Shown here in pieces: positions 34,899 to 44,974 of a DNA stretch of 64,000 nucleotides; positions within the stretch are counted from its first letter, which is position 1; each line of letters starts with the position of its first letter. The position numbers were made by a program, and so were the translations under genes. Source of the DNA: CBDDHT01 sp965227905 (lineage in GTDB: Bacteria > Pseudomonadota > Alphaproteobacteria > Rhizobiales > Methyloligellaceae); the NCBI GenBank assembly GCA_965227905.1, contig OZ245780.1, positions 5,580,001 to 5,644,000 of the forward strand. Reading direction: 5' to 3'. Under the pieces are notes generated by a model, which ran no database searches, was not told the DNA's origin, and saw only the letters and a list, made by a program, of their open reading frames with translations.

Positions 34899-37800
34899 CT
34901 ATGCGCGAGCACGCCTCAGACTCCGCCACCAACTCAGAGCAAAGACCTTACGGCAAACGACATAGAAGATCGGCGTAAACACCAATCCAAAAAGCGTAAC
35001 GCCAAGCATACCGAAAAACACGGCCGTACCGAGTGCTTGTCGCATTTCGGCACCTGCACCCTGAGAGATTGCAAGTGGGATGACGCCGAGGATAAACGCA
35101 AAGGATGTCATCATGATCGGCCTGAGACGGGTCTTGGCTGCCTGAACCGCAGCATCGACGGTGCTTGCGCCCTCTTCTTCCGCCTGTTTCGCGAATTCGA
35201 CGATCAGGATCGCGTTCTTCGCCGCAAGTGCAATGAGAACCACAAGACCGATCTGAGACAGAATGTTGTTGTCCATACCCCTGAGGTTTATGCCGAGAAC
35301 GGCCGCCAGCAGACACATTGGTACGATCAAGATGACTGCGAGAGGGAGCACCAGGCTCTCATATTGTGCAGCAAGGAGCAGAAACACAAAGATGACAGCA
35401 AGTCCGAATGCGATCATTGCTGTATTGCCAGCGAGTTTTTCCTGCAGCGCCAACTCGGTCCATTCGAAGCCGAACCCTGGCGGGAGATTCGTTTCAGCAA
35501 GCTTTTCAATGGCAGCGATAGCCTGCCCCGTCGAATATCCCGGCAGGATCGAGCCCTGGACCTCGACCGCGGGGAAGAGATTGTAACGCGGCATCCGATA
35601 GGGACCGGTCGTATCCTGAAACGTCGCGACCGAGCCGATCGGTACCATGCCGCCCGCATTGGAACGCGTCTTGAGGGTTTCCACGTCCCGCAGGCTCAGG
35701 CGGAATGGATTATCGGCCTGGGCGGTAACACGATATGTTCGCCCCAGAATATTGAAATCATTGACGAATGCGGAACCCATATAGATCGAGAGCGTATCGA
35801 AGACTCGCGTGATCGGGACGCCAAGTTTCTCAGCTTTTGTACGATCGATATCTGCAAAGACTTGCGGGGTCGAAGTGTTGAACAGCGTGAAGACCTGCGT
35901 CAGCCCGGGCGTCTGGTTGGCTGGTCCGGCGATGCTCCAGGCCGCCTGGCCGAGCGCCCTGGCGCCACGGCCCGCGCGATCCTGAACATAAAGCTTGAAG
36001 CCCCCACCCGTCCCAACGCCTGGGACAGATGGCGGCGGCAGGACAAAGATCGATGCTTCTCTGAGCGCGAAGAGCTGCTGTCGCAGATCGTTGAGAATTC
36101 CATCTGTTGTCAGCCCCTTGGCTTCTCTTTGCGGGAAATCCTCGAGGGTGACGAAAATCACGCCGGCATTAGGCGCATTGGTGAATGTGGCGCCGTTGAA
36201 CCCTGCAAATCCAACAGCATTCTTTACGCCTGGTCGCGACAAGATCAGATCGGATGCCTTGCGGATTACCGCATCGGTTCGATCGAGGCTGGCACCCGGC
36301 GGCAATTGCATTGCGGTAATAAAGTAGCCCCGGTCCAATTGGGGTATGAATCCGGTCGGTGTCTTGTTGAACTGGTCGTAGGTCAGATAGATCAGTCCGC
36401 CATAGACAACCAGAAACAGCATCGATAATCGAATCGCACGCCGTGTGAATCCCGCATATCCGGCCGACAACCGATCAAAGATCCAGTTGAAGCCTTTGAA
36501 GAACATATCGAGGGGCCATGACAGCCATTTGATCAAACCGCGCTTGGGGGCGGGATCCTCCTCGTGCGGTTTCAGGAGCATCGCAGAAAGCGCCGGAGAA
36601 AGCGTCAGTGACACCAAGAGCGAAATCATCGTCGAGCCAGCAATCGTCAACGCAAATTGCTGGTAGAAGGATCCGGAGATTCCCGTGATGAATGCTGTCG
36701 GGACAAACACGGCACACAGAACCAGTGACATCGCGACCAGCGCCCCGGAGACCTCGGTCATCGTCCGATAGGCGGCGTCGCGCGGCGACATTCCCTCGCT
36801 GATATGTCTTTCGACGTTCTCGACGACGACGATCGCATCGTCGACCACGATGCCGATTGCAAGCACCAATCCGAACAGGGACAAGTTGTTCAAAGTGAAC
36901 CCAAATACGGACATTATGAAGAATGTTCCGATGAGCGACACGGGTATGGCCACGATTGGAATGATCGCTGCCCGCCAGGTCTGCAAAAAGATCAAAACCA
37001 CCAGAACAACGAGCGCCAGGGCTTCCCAAAGCGTCTTCACCACCTCGTCGACCGAGCGCTGGATGAATTCGGTCGGATTGTAGACAACGCTGTATTCGAG
37101 CCCTTTCGGAAAGCTCTTCGACAAGTCATCGACCGTGTTCAGAATTGTCTCTGCCGTCGTCAGCGCATTGGACCCCGGGCGCTGAAAGATCACGATGGCT
37201 GTTGCGACCTTGTTGTCCAGATAGGCGTTGATCGTGTATTCCTGCGACCCGAGTTCGACCCGCGCCACGTCCCGTACCCTGGTCACGCGCCCTTCCGCGT
37301 CTCGCGAGATAACCGTATCCATAAACTGCTCGGGATTATCGAGACGCCCAAGCGTCAATACACTCTTCTCGAACGCGCCTGGGGACTTCGCCGGTGGCTG
37401 ATTGATGGAGCCGGCAGCCACCTGAAGATTGGCGCCTCTCAAAGCCGTAACGACATCAGAGGCTGTCAAACCACGTGCCGCCACACGGGCAGGGTCCAGC
37501 CAGATCCGCATGGCATAATCGCGGGCACCGAAGACACGCGCTTCACCAACGCCGTCAATGCGCGCCAAGACATCCTTGATGTTCAGTGTTGCGTAGTTCG
37601 AAATGTATTGCTGATCGAACGTCCCGTCTGATGACGTCAGATGGATGACAAGCATCAGGTCCGGCGAATTCTTCCGCACTGTGACCCCTAGACGGCGAAC
37701 CTCTTCAGGCAAACGCGGCTCTGCCACCGAGACACGATTCTGTACCAGAACCTGTGCCTGATCGATATCGGTTCCCGGCTTGAAAACAACATTGATCGAA

Positions 37801-38069
37801 ATCGCGCCATTGCCGGTGGATTGCGAGACCACATAGAGCATGTTGTCGACGCCGTTGATCTCCTGCTCCAACGGTGCTGCCACCGTATCGGCGATCACCT
37901 CGGCGGACGCCCCTGGGTAGCTGGCGGTAACGGCAATCGTCGGCGGCGCGATCTCCGGATACTCCGAGACCGGAAGTAGAAAATAGGAGATGGCCCCAAT
38001 GATCGTCAGGATGATGGAGATCACAGCCGCAAAAATCGGTCTGTCGATAAAGAAATGAGACATGCCCAT
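34899..38069 (-). CDS. RND multidrug efflux permease (HAE1 family)
   Basis: A 1056-residue inner-membrane RND pump with the usual 12 helices and two large periplasmic loops. The N-terminus MSHFFIDRPIFAAVISI and the proton-relay motif GIVVDDAIVVVENVERH (two Asp) in helix 4 are typical of AcrB/MexF/BepE-type drug pumps. It exports drugs by proton antiport together with the adaptor encoded 20 bases upstream and a TolC-type channel. No channel gene is found here. AAGG lies upstream of ATG 38069. Confidence 0.95.
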   Translation of the reverse strand: MGMSHFFIDRPIFAAVISIILTIIGAISYFLLPVSEYPEIAPPTIAVTASYPGASAEVIADTVAAPLEQEINGVDNMLYVVSQSTGNGAISINVVFKPGTDIDQAQVLVQNRVSVAEPRLPEEVRRLGVTVRKNSPDLMLVIHLTSSDGTFDQQYISNYATLNIKDVLARIDGVGEARVFGARDYAMRIWLDPARVAARGLTASDVVTALRGANLQVAAGSINQPPAKSPGAFEKSVLTLGRLDNPEQFMDTVISRDAEGRVTRVRDVARVELGSQEYTINAYLDNKVATAIVIFQRPGSNALTTAETILNTVDDLSKSFPKGLEYSVVYNPTEFIQRSVDEVVKTLWEALALVVLVVLIFLQTWRAAIIPIVAIPVSLIGTFFIMSVFGFTLNNLSLFGLVLAIGIVVDDAIVVVENVERHISEGMSPRDAAYRTMTEVSGALVAMSLVLCAVFVPTAFITGISGSFYQQFALTIAGSTMISLLVSLTLSPALSAMLLKPHEEDPAPKRGLIKWLSWPLDMFFKGFNWIFDRLSAGYAGFTRRAIRLSMLFLVVYGGLIYLTYDQFNKTPTGFIPQLDRGYFITAMQLPPGASLDRTDAVIRKASDLILSRPGVKNAVGFAGFNGATFTNAPNAGVIFVTLEDFPQREAKGLTTDGILNDLRQQLFALREASIFVLPPPSVPGVGTGGGFKLYVQDRAGRGARALGQAAWSIAGPANQTPGLTQVFTLFNTSTPQVFADIDRTKAEKLGVPITRVFDTLSIYMGSAFVNDFNILGRTYRVTAQADNPFRLSLRDVETLKTRSNAGGMVPIGSVATFQDTTGPYRMPRYNLFPAVEVQGSILPGYSTGQAIAAIEKLAETNLPPGFGFEWTELALQEKLAGNTAMIAFGLAVIFVFLLLAAQYESLVLPLAVILIVPMCLLAAVLGINLRGMDNNILSQIGLVVLIALAAKNAILIVEFAKQAEEEGASTVDAAVQAAKTRLRPIMMTSFAFILGVIPLAISQGAGAEMRQALGTAVFFGMLGVTLFGLVFTPIFYVVCRKVFALSWWRSLRRARA

Positions 38070-38088
38070 AGTCGCGGACCTTGATCGC

Positions 38089-39252
38089 TTATTGGGTGGA
38101 AAGAGGCTTTGGTTCGATTTTTCCAGGCTCTGGCGTAACTGTCTGGCCAGGCCGCGCGCGCTGTATGCCGGAAATGATGACTCTGTCGTCCGCTTTTAAT
38201 CCTGCGCGGACAACCCTCAATCCATCGATGATAGGCCCGAGCTTTACCGTCTTCTGGACAACGGTGCCATCGTCAGCAACCACCATAACGATCTTGTTGG
38301 CCAGATCCGACGCAATAGCATCATCGGGGATCAATAGTGCATCGGATTGTCCGCCAAACAGACGCAGGCGACCAAAGACACCCGGCAGCAAGAGCAGCGA
38401 TTCATTTGCGAAAACGGCTCGTCCACGGAGTGTTCCAGAGTTCGGGTCGAGAACGTTGTCGACAAAATCCATCTTGCCCTGATGGATGAAGGCCTCTTCA
38501 TCGGACAAGCGAACCGCAACCGGGTTCTGCGCCTCGCGCGAAGAGATCCGCTGTCCGGAATTGGCAAGGCGCGTATATTTCAAATAATCCGCCTCGCTTG
38601 CCTCAAACTCGAAATGGATCGGATCCAGGGATACGATCGTTGTCAGAAGGCTTGAATTCGGTTGTCCACCGGAGATGAGGTTTCCTGCGTTGATGCGTGT
38701 ATCCGATATCCTCCCCGATATCGGCGCACGAACCTGCGTCCACTTGAGATTCAGTTCGGCGGACCGCAAATCGGCCCGCGCCTCTTCAAGCAAACCTTGA
38801 GCCTCGCGCTGCCGGGAGAGGCGGGAATCGAATTCACTCTTTGGGATTGTGTTCCTGGCAACCAACGGTTCAGCCCGTTTGACTTCGTTTTTCGCGAGTT
38901 CAAGTCTCGCCTCCGCCTGACTGACTTCCGCCTGTGCCCGTGCAACAGCAATCTCAAAAGGTTCGCGATCGATGACGTAAAGAAGGTCTCCCCTCTTCAC
39001 CATCTCGCCTTCCTTGAAGTAGGTAGAAGCGACGAGTCCAGACACGCGCGCACGGACGTCGACGGTTTCAACCGGCTCGAAACGGCCGGTGAACTCATCC
39101 CATTCCGTGATGCGCTTTGCGAGCGGATTGGCCACGGTTACGGGCGGCGGAGCGGCCGCCGGCGCTGCACTCTCGGTCGCCGACTCACTACATCCGGCAA
39201 CCACGGCGGCCAAAAGCAATGGAACGAGGATGCGGCCCTGAAATCGGCTCAT
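38089..39252 (-). CDS. RND efflux periplasmic adaptor lipoprotein
   Basis: A 387-residue membrane fusion protein with a lipobox (VVAGC near residue 21). It has lipoyl-type halves (VDVRARVSGLVASTYFKEGEMVKRGD), a coiled-coil hairpin (about 100-160) and a C-terminal beta-barrel part. It is similar in layout to MexE/BepD/AcrA. It connects the RND permease to the outer-membrane channel. GGAG precedes ATG 39252. It is the first gene of the pump operon. No TetR or LysR regulator flanks it. Confidence 0.94.
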   Translation of the reverse strand: MSRFQGRILVPLLLAAVVAGCSESATESAAPAAAPPPVTVANPLAKRITEWDEFTGRFEPVETVDVRARVSGLVASTYFKEGEMVKRGDLLYVIDREPFEIAVARAQAEVSQAEARLELAKNEVKRAEPLVARNTIPKSEFDSRLSRQREAQGLLEEARADLRSAELNLKWTQVRAPISGRISDTRINAGNLISGGQPNSSLLTTIVSLDPIHFEFEASEADYLKYTRLANSGQRISSREAQNPVAVRLSDEEAFIHQGKMDFVDNVLDPNSGTLRGRAVFANESLLLLPGVFGRLRLFGGQSDALLIPDDAIASDLANKIVMVVADDGTVVQKTVKLGPIIDGLRVVRAGLKADDRVIISGIQRARPGQTVTPEPGKIEPKPLSTQ

Positions 39253-39633
39253 GAATCATCTCCAAACAATGTGAAGCGCCGTCGTGCAATACCAGCCATC
39301 GGTTAGCAGCAAAGCACGTCCGTACGACAAGCAGGCAACATTAGTAAGGTGGCAGACTAGGGACAAAGCCGGCTTCCCGATATGCGGCCAGATGCATCAC
39401 GCGTATGCGCGGCTCATATCGGGCTTGACGGCTGTTCATGCAAGATAGCGTCCCCTGCACTATGCGCAGGTCAGATAGCCGACATAAGCATATTGCAAAT
39501 CTCTTGCACTGGCTGGTCTTGCAAAAGTGGCCTCTTCACAGCCATTGCCATGCAGTCCGCCCAATGGGGCATCACAATATTCTGAAGATACAAAAGCAGA
39601 CCATTGCCGCACAGCCGCCTTATGTTGTGCCGG
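39253..39633. other. 381-base divergent gap
   Basis: The gap lies between the RND adaptor (minus) and the HExxH protein (plus) and should carry both promoters. A possible -35 CTTGAC is at about 39424, but no good -10 follows. I see no long inverted repeat or coding frame. Confidence 0.4.
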
Positions 39634-40614
39634 ATGGTAAAAATCGGTCGCCTTCTGATCCTGGCATCACGGCCATTCTGCCTGGCTGTAGTGCTGCTGT
39701 GCCATTTTGTGATTTGGCCGTCATTCTCGCTTGCTCAGGCGCCCATTGAAACGATTGAACTGACGGTTCCGCAAGGTTCATTGACGGTCCGCTTCGCACC
39801 GCAGGCATTCACGATCGAACGTAAGGATCTCCTCGACTGGATTCGCAGGTCAGCCCGTTCTGTCGCTCTCTATTATGGGCGATTTCCACTCTCGAATGCC
39901 GTAATCCATGTTGTCTCTGTCGATGGTACCGGCGTGAAGGGCGGTCGGGCCTTTGGAGAAAATGGCGGGCTCATCCGTGTGTTTTTGGGTCGGGAAAGCG
40001 ATCACCAGGCACTCCTGGACGATTGGGTCATGGTCCATGAGATGATCCATCTGGCATTTCCACGACTGATCAGACGACACAACTGGCTCTCGGAAGGGCT
40101 TGCAGTCTATGTCGAGTCTGTTGCACGCCTGCAAGCTGGCGACCTTGGGGCTGGATTCGTATGGCGCGGATTTGCGGAAGGCATGAAAAACGGCCTTCCC
40201 CAGGAAGGGGATCTGGGTCTGGACTTCACGCCGACCTGGGGCAGAACTTACTGGGGCGGCGCGATCTATTGCCTTGTGGCTGACATAGAAATCCAGAAAC
40301 GCACCGATGGTGCACAAACGTTGCGGGACGCATTGCGCGGCGTACTGGCGGCCGGCGGCAACTTCGAGACAGAATGGCCTATCGAAAAGGCGCTCGCCGC
40401 TGGCGATGGGGCCACGGGAACAACTGTCCTTTCGGACCTCTACCAAGCCTGGAAAGCAACACCGGTCGACCCCGGATTGCCGGCGCTCTGGCAAGCCCTC
40501 GGCGTGCGGGTCGTAGGCAAATCTGCGCGATTTGACGACACGGCCTCACTGGCTTCGATCCGGAAACGAATTGGCGAGCCCCCGACGGTAATCAGTCCAG
40601 CCACCAATCAATAA
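39634..40614 (+). CDS. Secreted gluzincin-like (HExxH) protein
   Basis: A 326-residue protein with a hydrophobic signal sequence (about 6-35, ending SLAQA). The zinc-protease motif HEMIH occurs in the sequence VMVHEMIHLAFPRL. A Glu follows downstream in WLSEGLAVYVE, the spacing seen in M1/gluzincin-type peptidases. A second conserved-looking part reads TYWGGAIYCLVADIEI, also as in M1-like proteins. It would act in the periplasm, but the substrate is unknown. ATG 39634 is chosen for the signal peptide; no good ribosome site is seen, and ATG 39622 is possible. The 3' end overlaps the convergent gamma-glutamyltransferase gene by seven bases. Confidence 0.65.
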   Translation: MVKIGRLLILASRPFCLAVVLLCHFVIWPSFSLAQAPIETIELTVPQGSLTVRFAPQAFTIERKDLLDWIRRSARSVALYYGRFPLSNAVIHVVSVDGTGVKGGRAFGENGGLIRVFLGRESDHQALLDDWVMVHEMIHLAFPRLIRRHNWLSEGLAVYVESVARLQAGDLGAGFVWRGFAEGMKNGLPQEGDLGLDFTPTWGRTYWGGAIYCLVADIEIQKRTDGAQTLRDALRGVLAAGGNFETEWPIEKALAAGDGATGTTVLSDLYQAWKATPVDPGLPALWQALGVRVVGKSARFDDTASLASIRKRIGEPPTVISPATNQ

Positions 40615-42203
40615 CCAATCGCACATCCATCCTTGCGGGGATCCGATCCGCCTGTGAGAACGTTCTGTTCCCAATCGATGGCGATTGCCTGACCGCCGCC
40701 AATCGGCCGGGCGGTATGAGACGCCCGGTGTCCTCTGGCCGTCAGAGCCTGCAACACATCATCCGGAATTCTGTCCTCAAGTCCGACGTCGCCGGTGAAA
40801 GGATCTGCGAAGAAACGCGGCGCATCCAGAGCTTCCTGGATATCAAGCTTATAGTCGAACAGACGGGTCAGGAACTGCATATGTCCGGCAGCCTGATACT
40901 GACCGCCCATCACACCGTAGGACAATGTCACTTTGTCGGCTTCGGTGACCATGCCTGGAATCAAAGTATGGAGGGGTCGTTTGCCGGGAGCAATACAGTT
41001 CGGATGACCGTCAGTGAGTGTAAAACCCTGGCCACGGTTATGCAGAAGCACACCGGATCGAGGCGCCATCAATCCGCTGCCAAACCCGTTGAAGAGCGAA
41101 TTGATGAAACTGCATGCATTGCGGTCCTTGTCGACAACAGTGAGGTAGATCGTCGAAGAGTGCGGCGGCGGTGCTACATCGGGCAAACTGCTGCCAGCTC
41201 GTTCCGGGTCGATCGCCCGGCGCAACTCGCTGGCCGTCTCCTTCGACAGAAACCACTCGACCGGCACCGATGCCTGATCGGGGTCGGCCAGATGCATGTC
41301 CCTGAAGCCATAGGCAATACGGATTGCCTCCAGTTCCATATGAACCCGGTCGAGCGCGGCCGGGTCATCGCCTTTCGATGCAAGACCTTCCATCATGTTG
41401 AGCAGCAAGAGGGCAATAACACCCTGACCATTGGGCGGACACTGATAGAGCTGGCGCTCCCCGTAAGCGACCGAAATCGGGTCGACATAGTTTCCATTCA
41501 CCGCTGCGAAGTCGTCCAAGGTATGGAGGCCGTCTTTGCTTTGCAGATAGCCGACAATGTCTTCAGCGACGGCACCCTTGTAGAACGCATCGCGGCCACC
41601 TTCGGCAATGGCTTCAAGCGTTGCCGCGAGCTTCGGTTGCCGATGCATGGCGCCGACCTTCGGCGGCTTTCCGTCAGGTAGAAAGACGGCTGAGGCGTTC
41701 GCATCCTTACTCAGCAGATCGACGCCGTCGCAGAAATCGACATGGACGCGAGAAGATATCGGATAGCCATCCCGGGCATGGGCAATAGCTGGCTGTAGCA
41801 GTTCACCCAGCGACATCCGACCATGATCCTCGATCAGAGTCTGCCAGGCATCGACGGCACCTGGAACGGTAACCGCGTGTGGCGACTGGCGTTCAATCGC
41901 CTCAATTCCCTTTGCGGCATACCATTCCGCCGTTGCTGCTGCCGGCGCCCGTCCCGAACCGTTGAAGGCAACCGGCGCCCCCTGACCGTTCGGTGCAAAA
42001 AGACAGAAGCAGTCACCACCGATACCCGTCATCTCCGGTTCGACAACGCACTGTACGGCGCAGGCCGCGACCGCCGCGTCCATCGCATTTCCGCCAGACT
42101 TGAGAATGTCGATTGCCGTCTGACTGGACAAGGGATGCGACGTGCAGGCCATCCCGTTGACGGAATGAACGGGCGATCGGCCGGGACGCTGAAGATTTCT
42201 CAT
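40608..42203 (-). CDS. Gamma-glutamyltransferase family protein
   Basis: A 531-residue Ntn-hydrolase of the gamma-glutamyltranspeptidase/acylase family. It begins with the family pattern GMACTSHPLSSQTAIDILKSGGNAMDAAVA. The self-cleavage region, where the new N-terminal Thr arises, is HSSTIYLTVVD, followed by the substrate-binding GFGSGLMAPRSGVLLHNRG. No signal peptide is visible, so it is probably cytoplasmic. It may act on gamma-glutamyl amides or related acyl compounds. ATG 42203 has AAGGAAA upstream. It follows a class C beta-lactamase-type hydrolase by 16 bases. Confidence 0.88.
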   Translation of the reverse strand: MRNLQRPGRSPVHSVNGMACTSHPLSSQTAIDILKSGGNAMDAAVAACAVQCVVEPEMTGIGGDCFCLFAPNGQGAPVAFNGSGRAPAAATAEWYAAKGIEAIERQSPHAVTVPGAVDAWQTLIEDHGRMSLGELLQPAIAHARDGYPISSRVHVDFCDGVDLLSKDANASAVFLPDGKPPKVGAMHRQPKLAATLEAIAEGGRDAFYKGAVAEDIVGYLQSKDGLHTLDDFAAVNGNYVDPISVAYGERQLYQCPPNGQGVIALLLLNMMEGLASKGDDPAALDRVHMELEAIRIAYGFRDMHLADPDQASVPVEWFLSKETASELRRAIDPERAGSSLPDVAPPPHSSTIYLTVVDKDRNACSFINSLFNGFGSGLMAPRSGVLLHNRGQGFTLTDGHPNCIAPGKRPLHTLIPGMVTEADKVTLSYGVMGGQYQAAGHMQFLTRLFDYKLDIQEALDAPRFFADPFTGDVGLEDRIPDDVLQALTARGHRASHTARPIGGGQAIAIDWEQNVLTGGSDPRKDGCAIGY

Positions 42204-42219
42204 AGACTCGGTTTCCTTA

Positions 42220-43335
42220 TCAGGCGCCTAGGGCATTCATGACCGTCGCAGCGAAATCGTTGAATGCATCCTTTTCCAGCCAGCGAACAACGATGACCAT
42301 GTCTTGCTCCGGAGCAATCCAAATCAGATTGCGGCCGACGCCGAGAGCAAAGACGCTGGAGCGCGGCGCCGCTGGACAATGGACGCCGTCGCCATTGAGC
42401 CACCACAGATAGCCATAGCTCGGATACAGTTCGCACGGGGTCATGCAGGCATCGACCCACGCTTCGGAGATAATCCGCCGGTCACCCCACTGGCCTTTTC
42501 GCGCAATCAGCAGGCCGGCCCGTGCCAGATCGCGGGCAGGGATGAACATGCCTCCGCCCCAATGCGCACCACCGGACACAGATTGCATGCGTTTCCCATC
42601 GATCTCGACGTAAGACGTCGAGTAGCCGTGCCATTCCCAATCGTCGGAGGCACCGATCGGCCCCATGACGCGCTCACGCAGGACATCCGGCAACGGTCGC
42701 TGGAAGACGCGCATCAGAGCCAGACTGAGAGCGTTGACCCGCACATCGTTATATTCCCAGAACGTACCGGGTTTCTGGAGATCGCGGTGCGTACCTTTCA
42801 GGGATGGCGTGTTGGGCGGCAAATCCAGACGGCGGTGACGATCGATCCGATCCGCCTTGCCGAATAGCGTTCCCTCCCACTCACTCGACTGCTGCAGGAG
42901 GTGGCGCCAGGTAATGCCGCTGTTCTGCTCGCTGTCGAAATTTCCATCGTCGACCAACTCGCGTACCGGCCGGTCAATATCCGGGATCAAACCGTCATCG
43001 ACGGCCAGACCAGCGCAGATCGCCAGGAAACTCTTGGCGACAGAGAATGTCATATCGGGAGACTGTGTCGGTCCCCATTCGGCGGCTATCCTGCCGCTTT
43101 TGAGGACCAACCCGGAAGGGTCGCCGCGCGGCCGCGTCGGACCGAGGATTTCCCCATCCGGCATCGGCTCGGAGAAATGTCCTGTCGCCAAAGCTCTGCC
43201 GATATCCCGGTCCATCTGGGACTCGTTGGCGATAGCGAAATCGATAATGGATTGTACCCCTTGGGCGCCGAACCCGGCATCCTGGGCAGCGATGGCAGCC
43301 CAATCGTCACCTTGGGGAGGAACATACTGTGTCAT
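42220..43335 (-). CDS. Class C beta-lactamase-related serine hydrolase
   Basis: A 371-residue serine hydrolase of the beta-lactamase/penicillin-binding fold. The nucleophile motif SxxK is Ser-Val-Ala-Lys in TFSVAKSFLA, and the tyrosine motif YxN is YND in WEYNDVRVNAL. There is no signal peptide, so it is more likely an esterase or amidase than a secreted lactamase. It is co-directional with, and 16 bases before, the gamma-glutamyltransferase gene, suggesting a shared small-molecule breakdown role. Confidence 0.85.
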   Translation of the reverse strand: MTQYVPPQGDDWAAIAAQDAGFGAQGVQSIIDFAIANESQMDRDIGRALATGHFSEPMPDGEILGPTRPRGDPSGLVLKSGRIAAEWGPTQSPDMTFSVAKSFLAICAGLAVDDGLIPDIDRPVRELVDDGNFDSEQNSGITWRHLLQQSSEWEGTLFGKADRIDRHRRLDLPPNTPSLKGTHRDLQKPGTFWEYNDVRVNALSLALMRVFQRPLPDVLRERVMGPIGASDDWEWHGYSTSYVEIDGKRMQSVSGGAHWGGGMFIPARDLARAGLLIARKGQWGDRRIISEAWVDACMTPCELYPSYGYLWWLNGDGVHCPAAPRSSVFALGVGRNLIWIAPEQDMVIVVRWLEKDAFNDFAATVMNALGA

Positions 43336-43437
43336 GAGAATTGGCCGTTGCTGTCGCTGGAAAAGCGTCTTTAGCAGCCGGCCAATTTCCGATCAACGCA
43401 CCGTTGGCACACAACACCTGCAACGGATCGGAGGCAT

Positions 43438-44913
43438 TCACTCAATGCTTGACATTGCCACGAGAGATGCATGCGCATCCGCCCGGCCAGCCCCGAACAG
43501 CGTGTCATGACCGACTGGGCCGAGATCGTGGGCTGTTTCAATGATAGTCTCACGGATGTAGCTGGCGCTTGCGTCCGGATCGTGCTCCATCATCAGGGCA
43601 ACCTGGCCGCTCACATGAGCTGCCGCAAGCGATGTGCCCGAGGCATAGCCATAGCGCTTGCTGAGAGCCGTCACGAGAACATCGACACCAGGTGCTGCGA
43701 CATTCACATAAGTCCCCTGGTTCGCCTGTTTATAGAGACGGTCCTTGTGGTCCAGTGCGGTAATCGCGATGACACTGTCATAGGCGGCAGGATATGCCGG
43801 CGGCGCATCCGGTCCGCCGTTACCGGCAGCCGCGATTAGAACAATGCCTTTGGCATGGACAGCGCCAAGAGCCGACTTGACCAAAGGGTCGGCCGGACCG
43901 GCAAAGCTCATATTGACGACGCGCGCGCCCTCGTCGCTGACCCATTTAAGGGCACGCAAAAGGATAAAACTGCTGGTCTCCGGGCGCTTTCGCCTTGGGT
44001 GGGCATAAAAGGCACGGACCGCATAGAGACGGGCCATGGGAGCCACACCCTGGATCTGACCTTGAGCTGAAATGACGCCCGCAATTGCTGTTCCATGCGC
44101 ATGCGCCATTGGTTTCCCATCCTTCACCGCATCGAAAGACTTCGCGATTGAGGCGGACAGCGCAGGGTGGGACTTGTCTATCCCTGTGTCGATAACCGCG
44201 ACCGAGACGTCCCGGCCCTTAGCCAATTTGTGGGCCGGTTCGATTCCCAGTTTCTTTAGCGCATATTGGCGGGACGATGCCTCACGCTTTTTTTTCTCGG
44301 ATCCGAGCGGGTGATAGAGGAAATTCTGCTGGGCGGCCATGACTTCAGCATCATTCCTCAATTCGGAAACAACATCCTGGAGACGACCCGGCGAAACTTC
44401 GAAGCGATGCAGTTCACCGCCAAGGAGCTCGATTGAGAGTGAATCGCGCCGTACGAGACCGTAGCGCTGAGCGATATCGTCCGCGACGGTATCGGCTTGT
44501 CCGTCCCGCAATAGAACGAGCACTTCATTCGGTCGACGGTCTGCCAAAGGCGCACGCGGTGGCAATGGAGGCGGCGAAGAGGGCGCAAACTGCGGCGGTA
44601 CAGGCGGATTTCGCCGAACGACTTTTTTGCGGCGCGGATTCGGACGCACAGCTTTCTTGCGTTTTGGCTTGGCTTTCGTGGCCGCACCGCGTGGTTTCTT
44701 TACCGGCCGGGTCTTTCGCCCACTGTTCGGCGATCTGAAATGATCGACCCCAGGCGATATAGGGCCTGTGCTCGGAAGACCGATCGCTCCTACCGGCGGG
44801 GGCGGCGCCCCTCGAATCTGCGCCAAGGCGACACCGGATCCGACGATCGCAATCGATCCGATCATGGCCACAGTGGCGACGGCAGCATGTGTATATCTGT
44901 GTATCGATTTCAT
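43438..44913 (-). CDS. Secreted S8 (subtilisin-like) serine protease
   Basis: A 491-residue subtilase: signal peptide about 1-33, then a Pro/Lys/Arg-rich linker (about 35-120). An inhibitor-like propeptide region follows (VLVLLRDGQADTVADDIAQ). The catalytic domain has Asp in VAVIDTGID, His in AHAHGTAIAG, oxyanion Asn in AAAGNGG and Ser428 in SGTSLAAAHVSG. ATG 44913 has GGGAG upstream. A start at 44964 would add residues before the signal. It is third in line after an ECF sigma factor and anti-sigma gene, 61 bases on, and so is probably in their regulon. Confidence 0.9.
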   Translation of the reverse strand: MKSIHRYTHAAVATVAMIGSIAIVGSGVALAQIRGAPPPPVGAIGLPSTGPISPGVDHFRSPNSGRKTRPVKKPRGAATKAKPKRKKAVRPNPRRKKVVRRNPPVPPQFAPSSPPPLPPRAPLADRRPNEVLVLLRDGQADTVADDIAQRYGLVRRDSLSIELLGGELHRFEVSPGRLQDVVSELRNDAEVMAAQQNFLYHPLGSEKKKREASSRQYALKKLGIEPAHKLAKGRDVSVAVIDTGIDKSHPALSASIAKSFDAVKDGKPMAHAHGTAIAGVISAQGQIQGVAPMARLYAVRAFYAHPRRKRPETSSFILLRALKWVSDEGARVVNMSFAGPADPLVKSALGAVHAKGIVLIAAAGNGGPDAPPAYPAAYDSVIAITALDHKDRLYKQANQGTYVNVAAPGVDVLVTALSKRYGYASGTSLAAAHVSGQVALMMEHDPDASASYIRETIIETAHDLGPVGHDTLFGAGRADAHASLVAMSSIE

Positions 44914-44974
44914 GACCGTCTCCCAACCCATCAAACGCCTGGACACCAATAACAGGGCTCTCATCTCCTAGGCC

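Noticed and set aside
34866..36428. 520-codon plus-strand frame
   Set aside because: Antisense shadow of the RND permease; composition is implausible and no motif is present.
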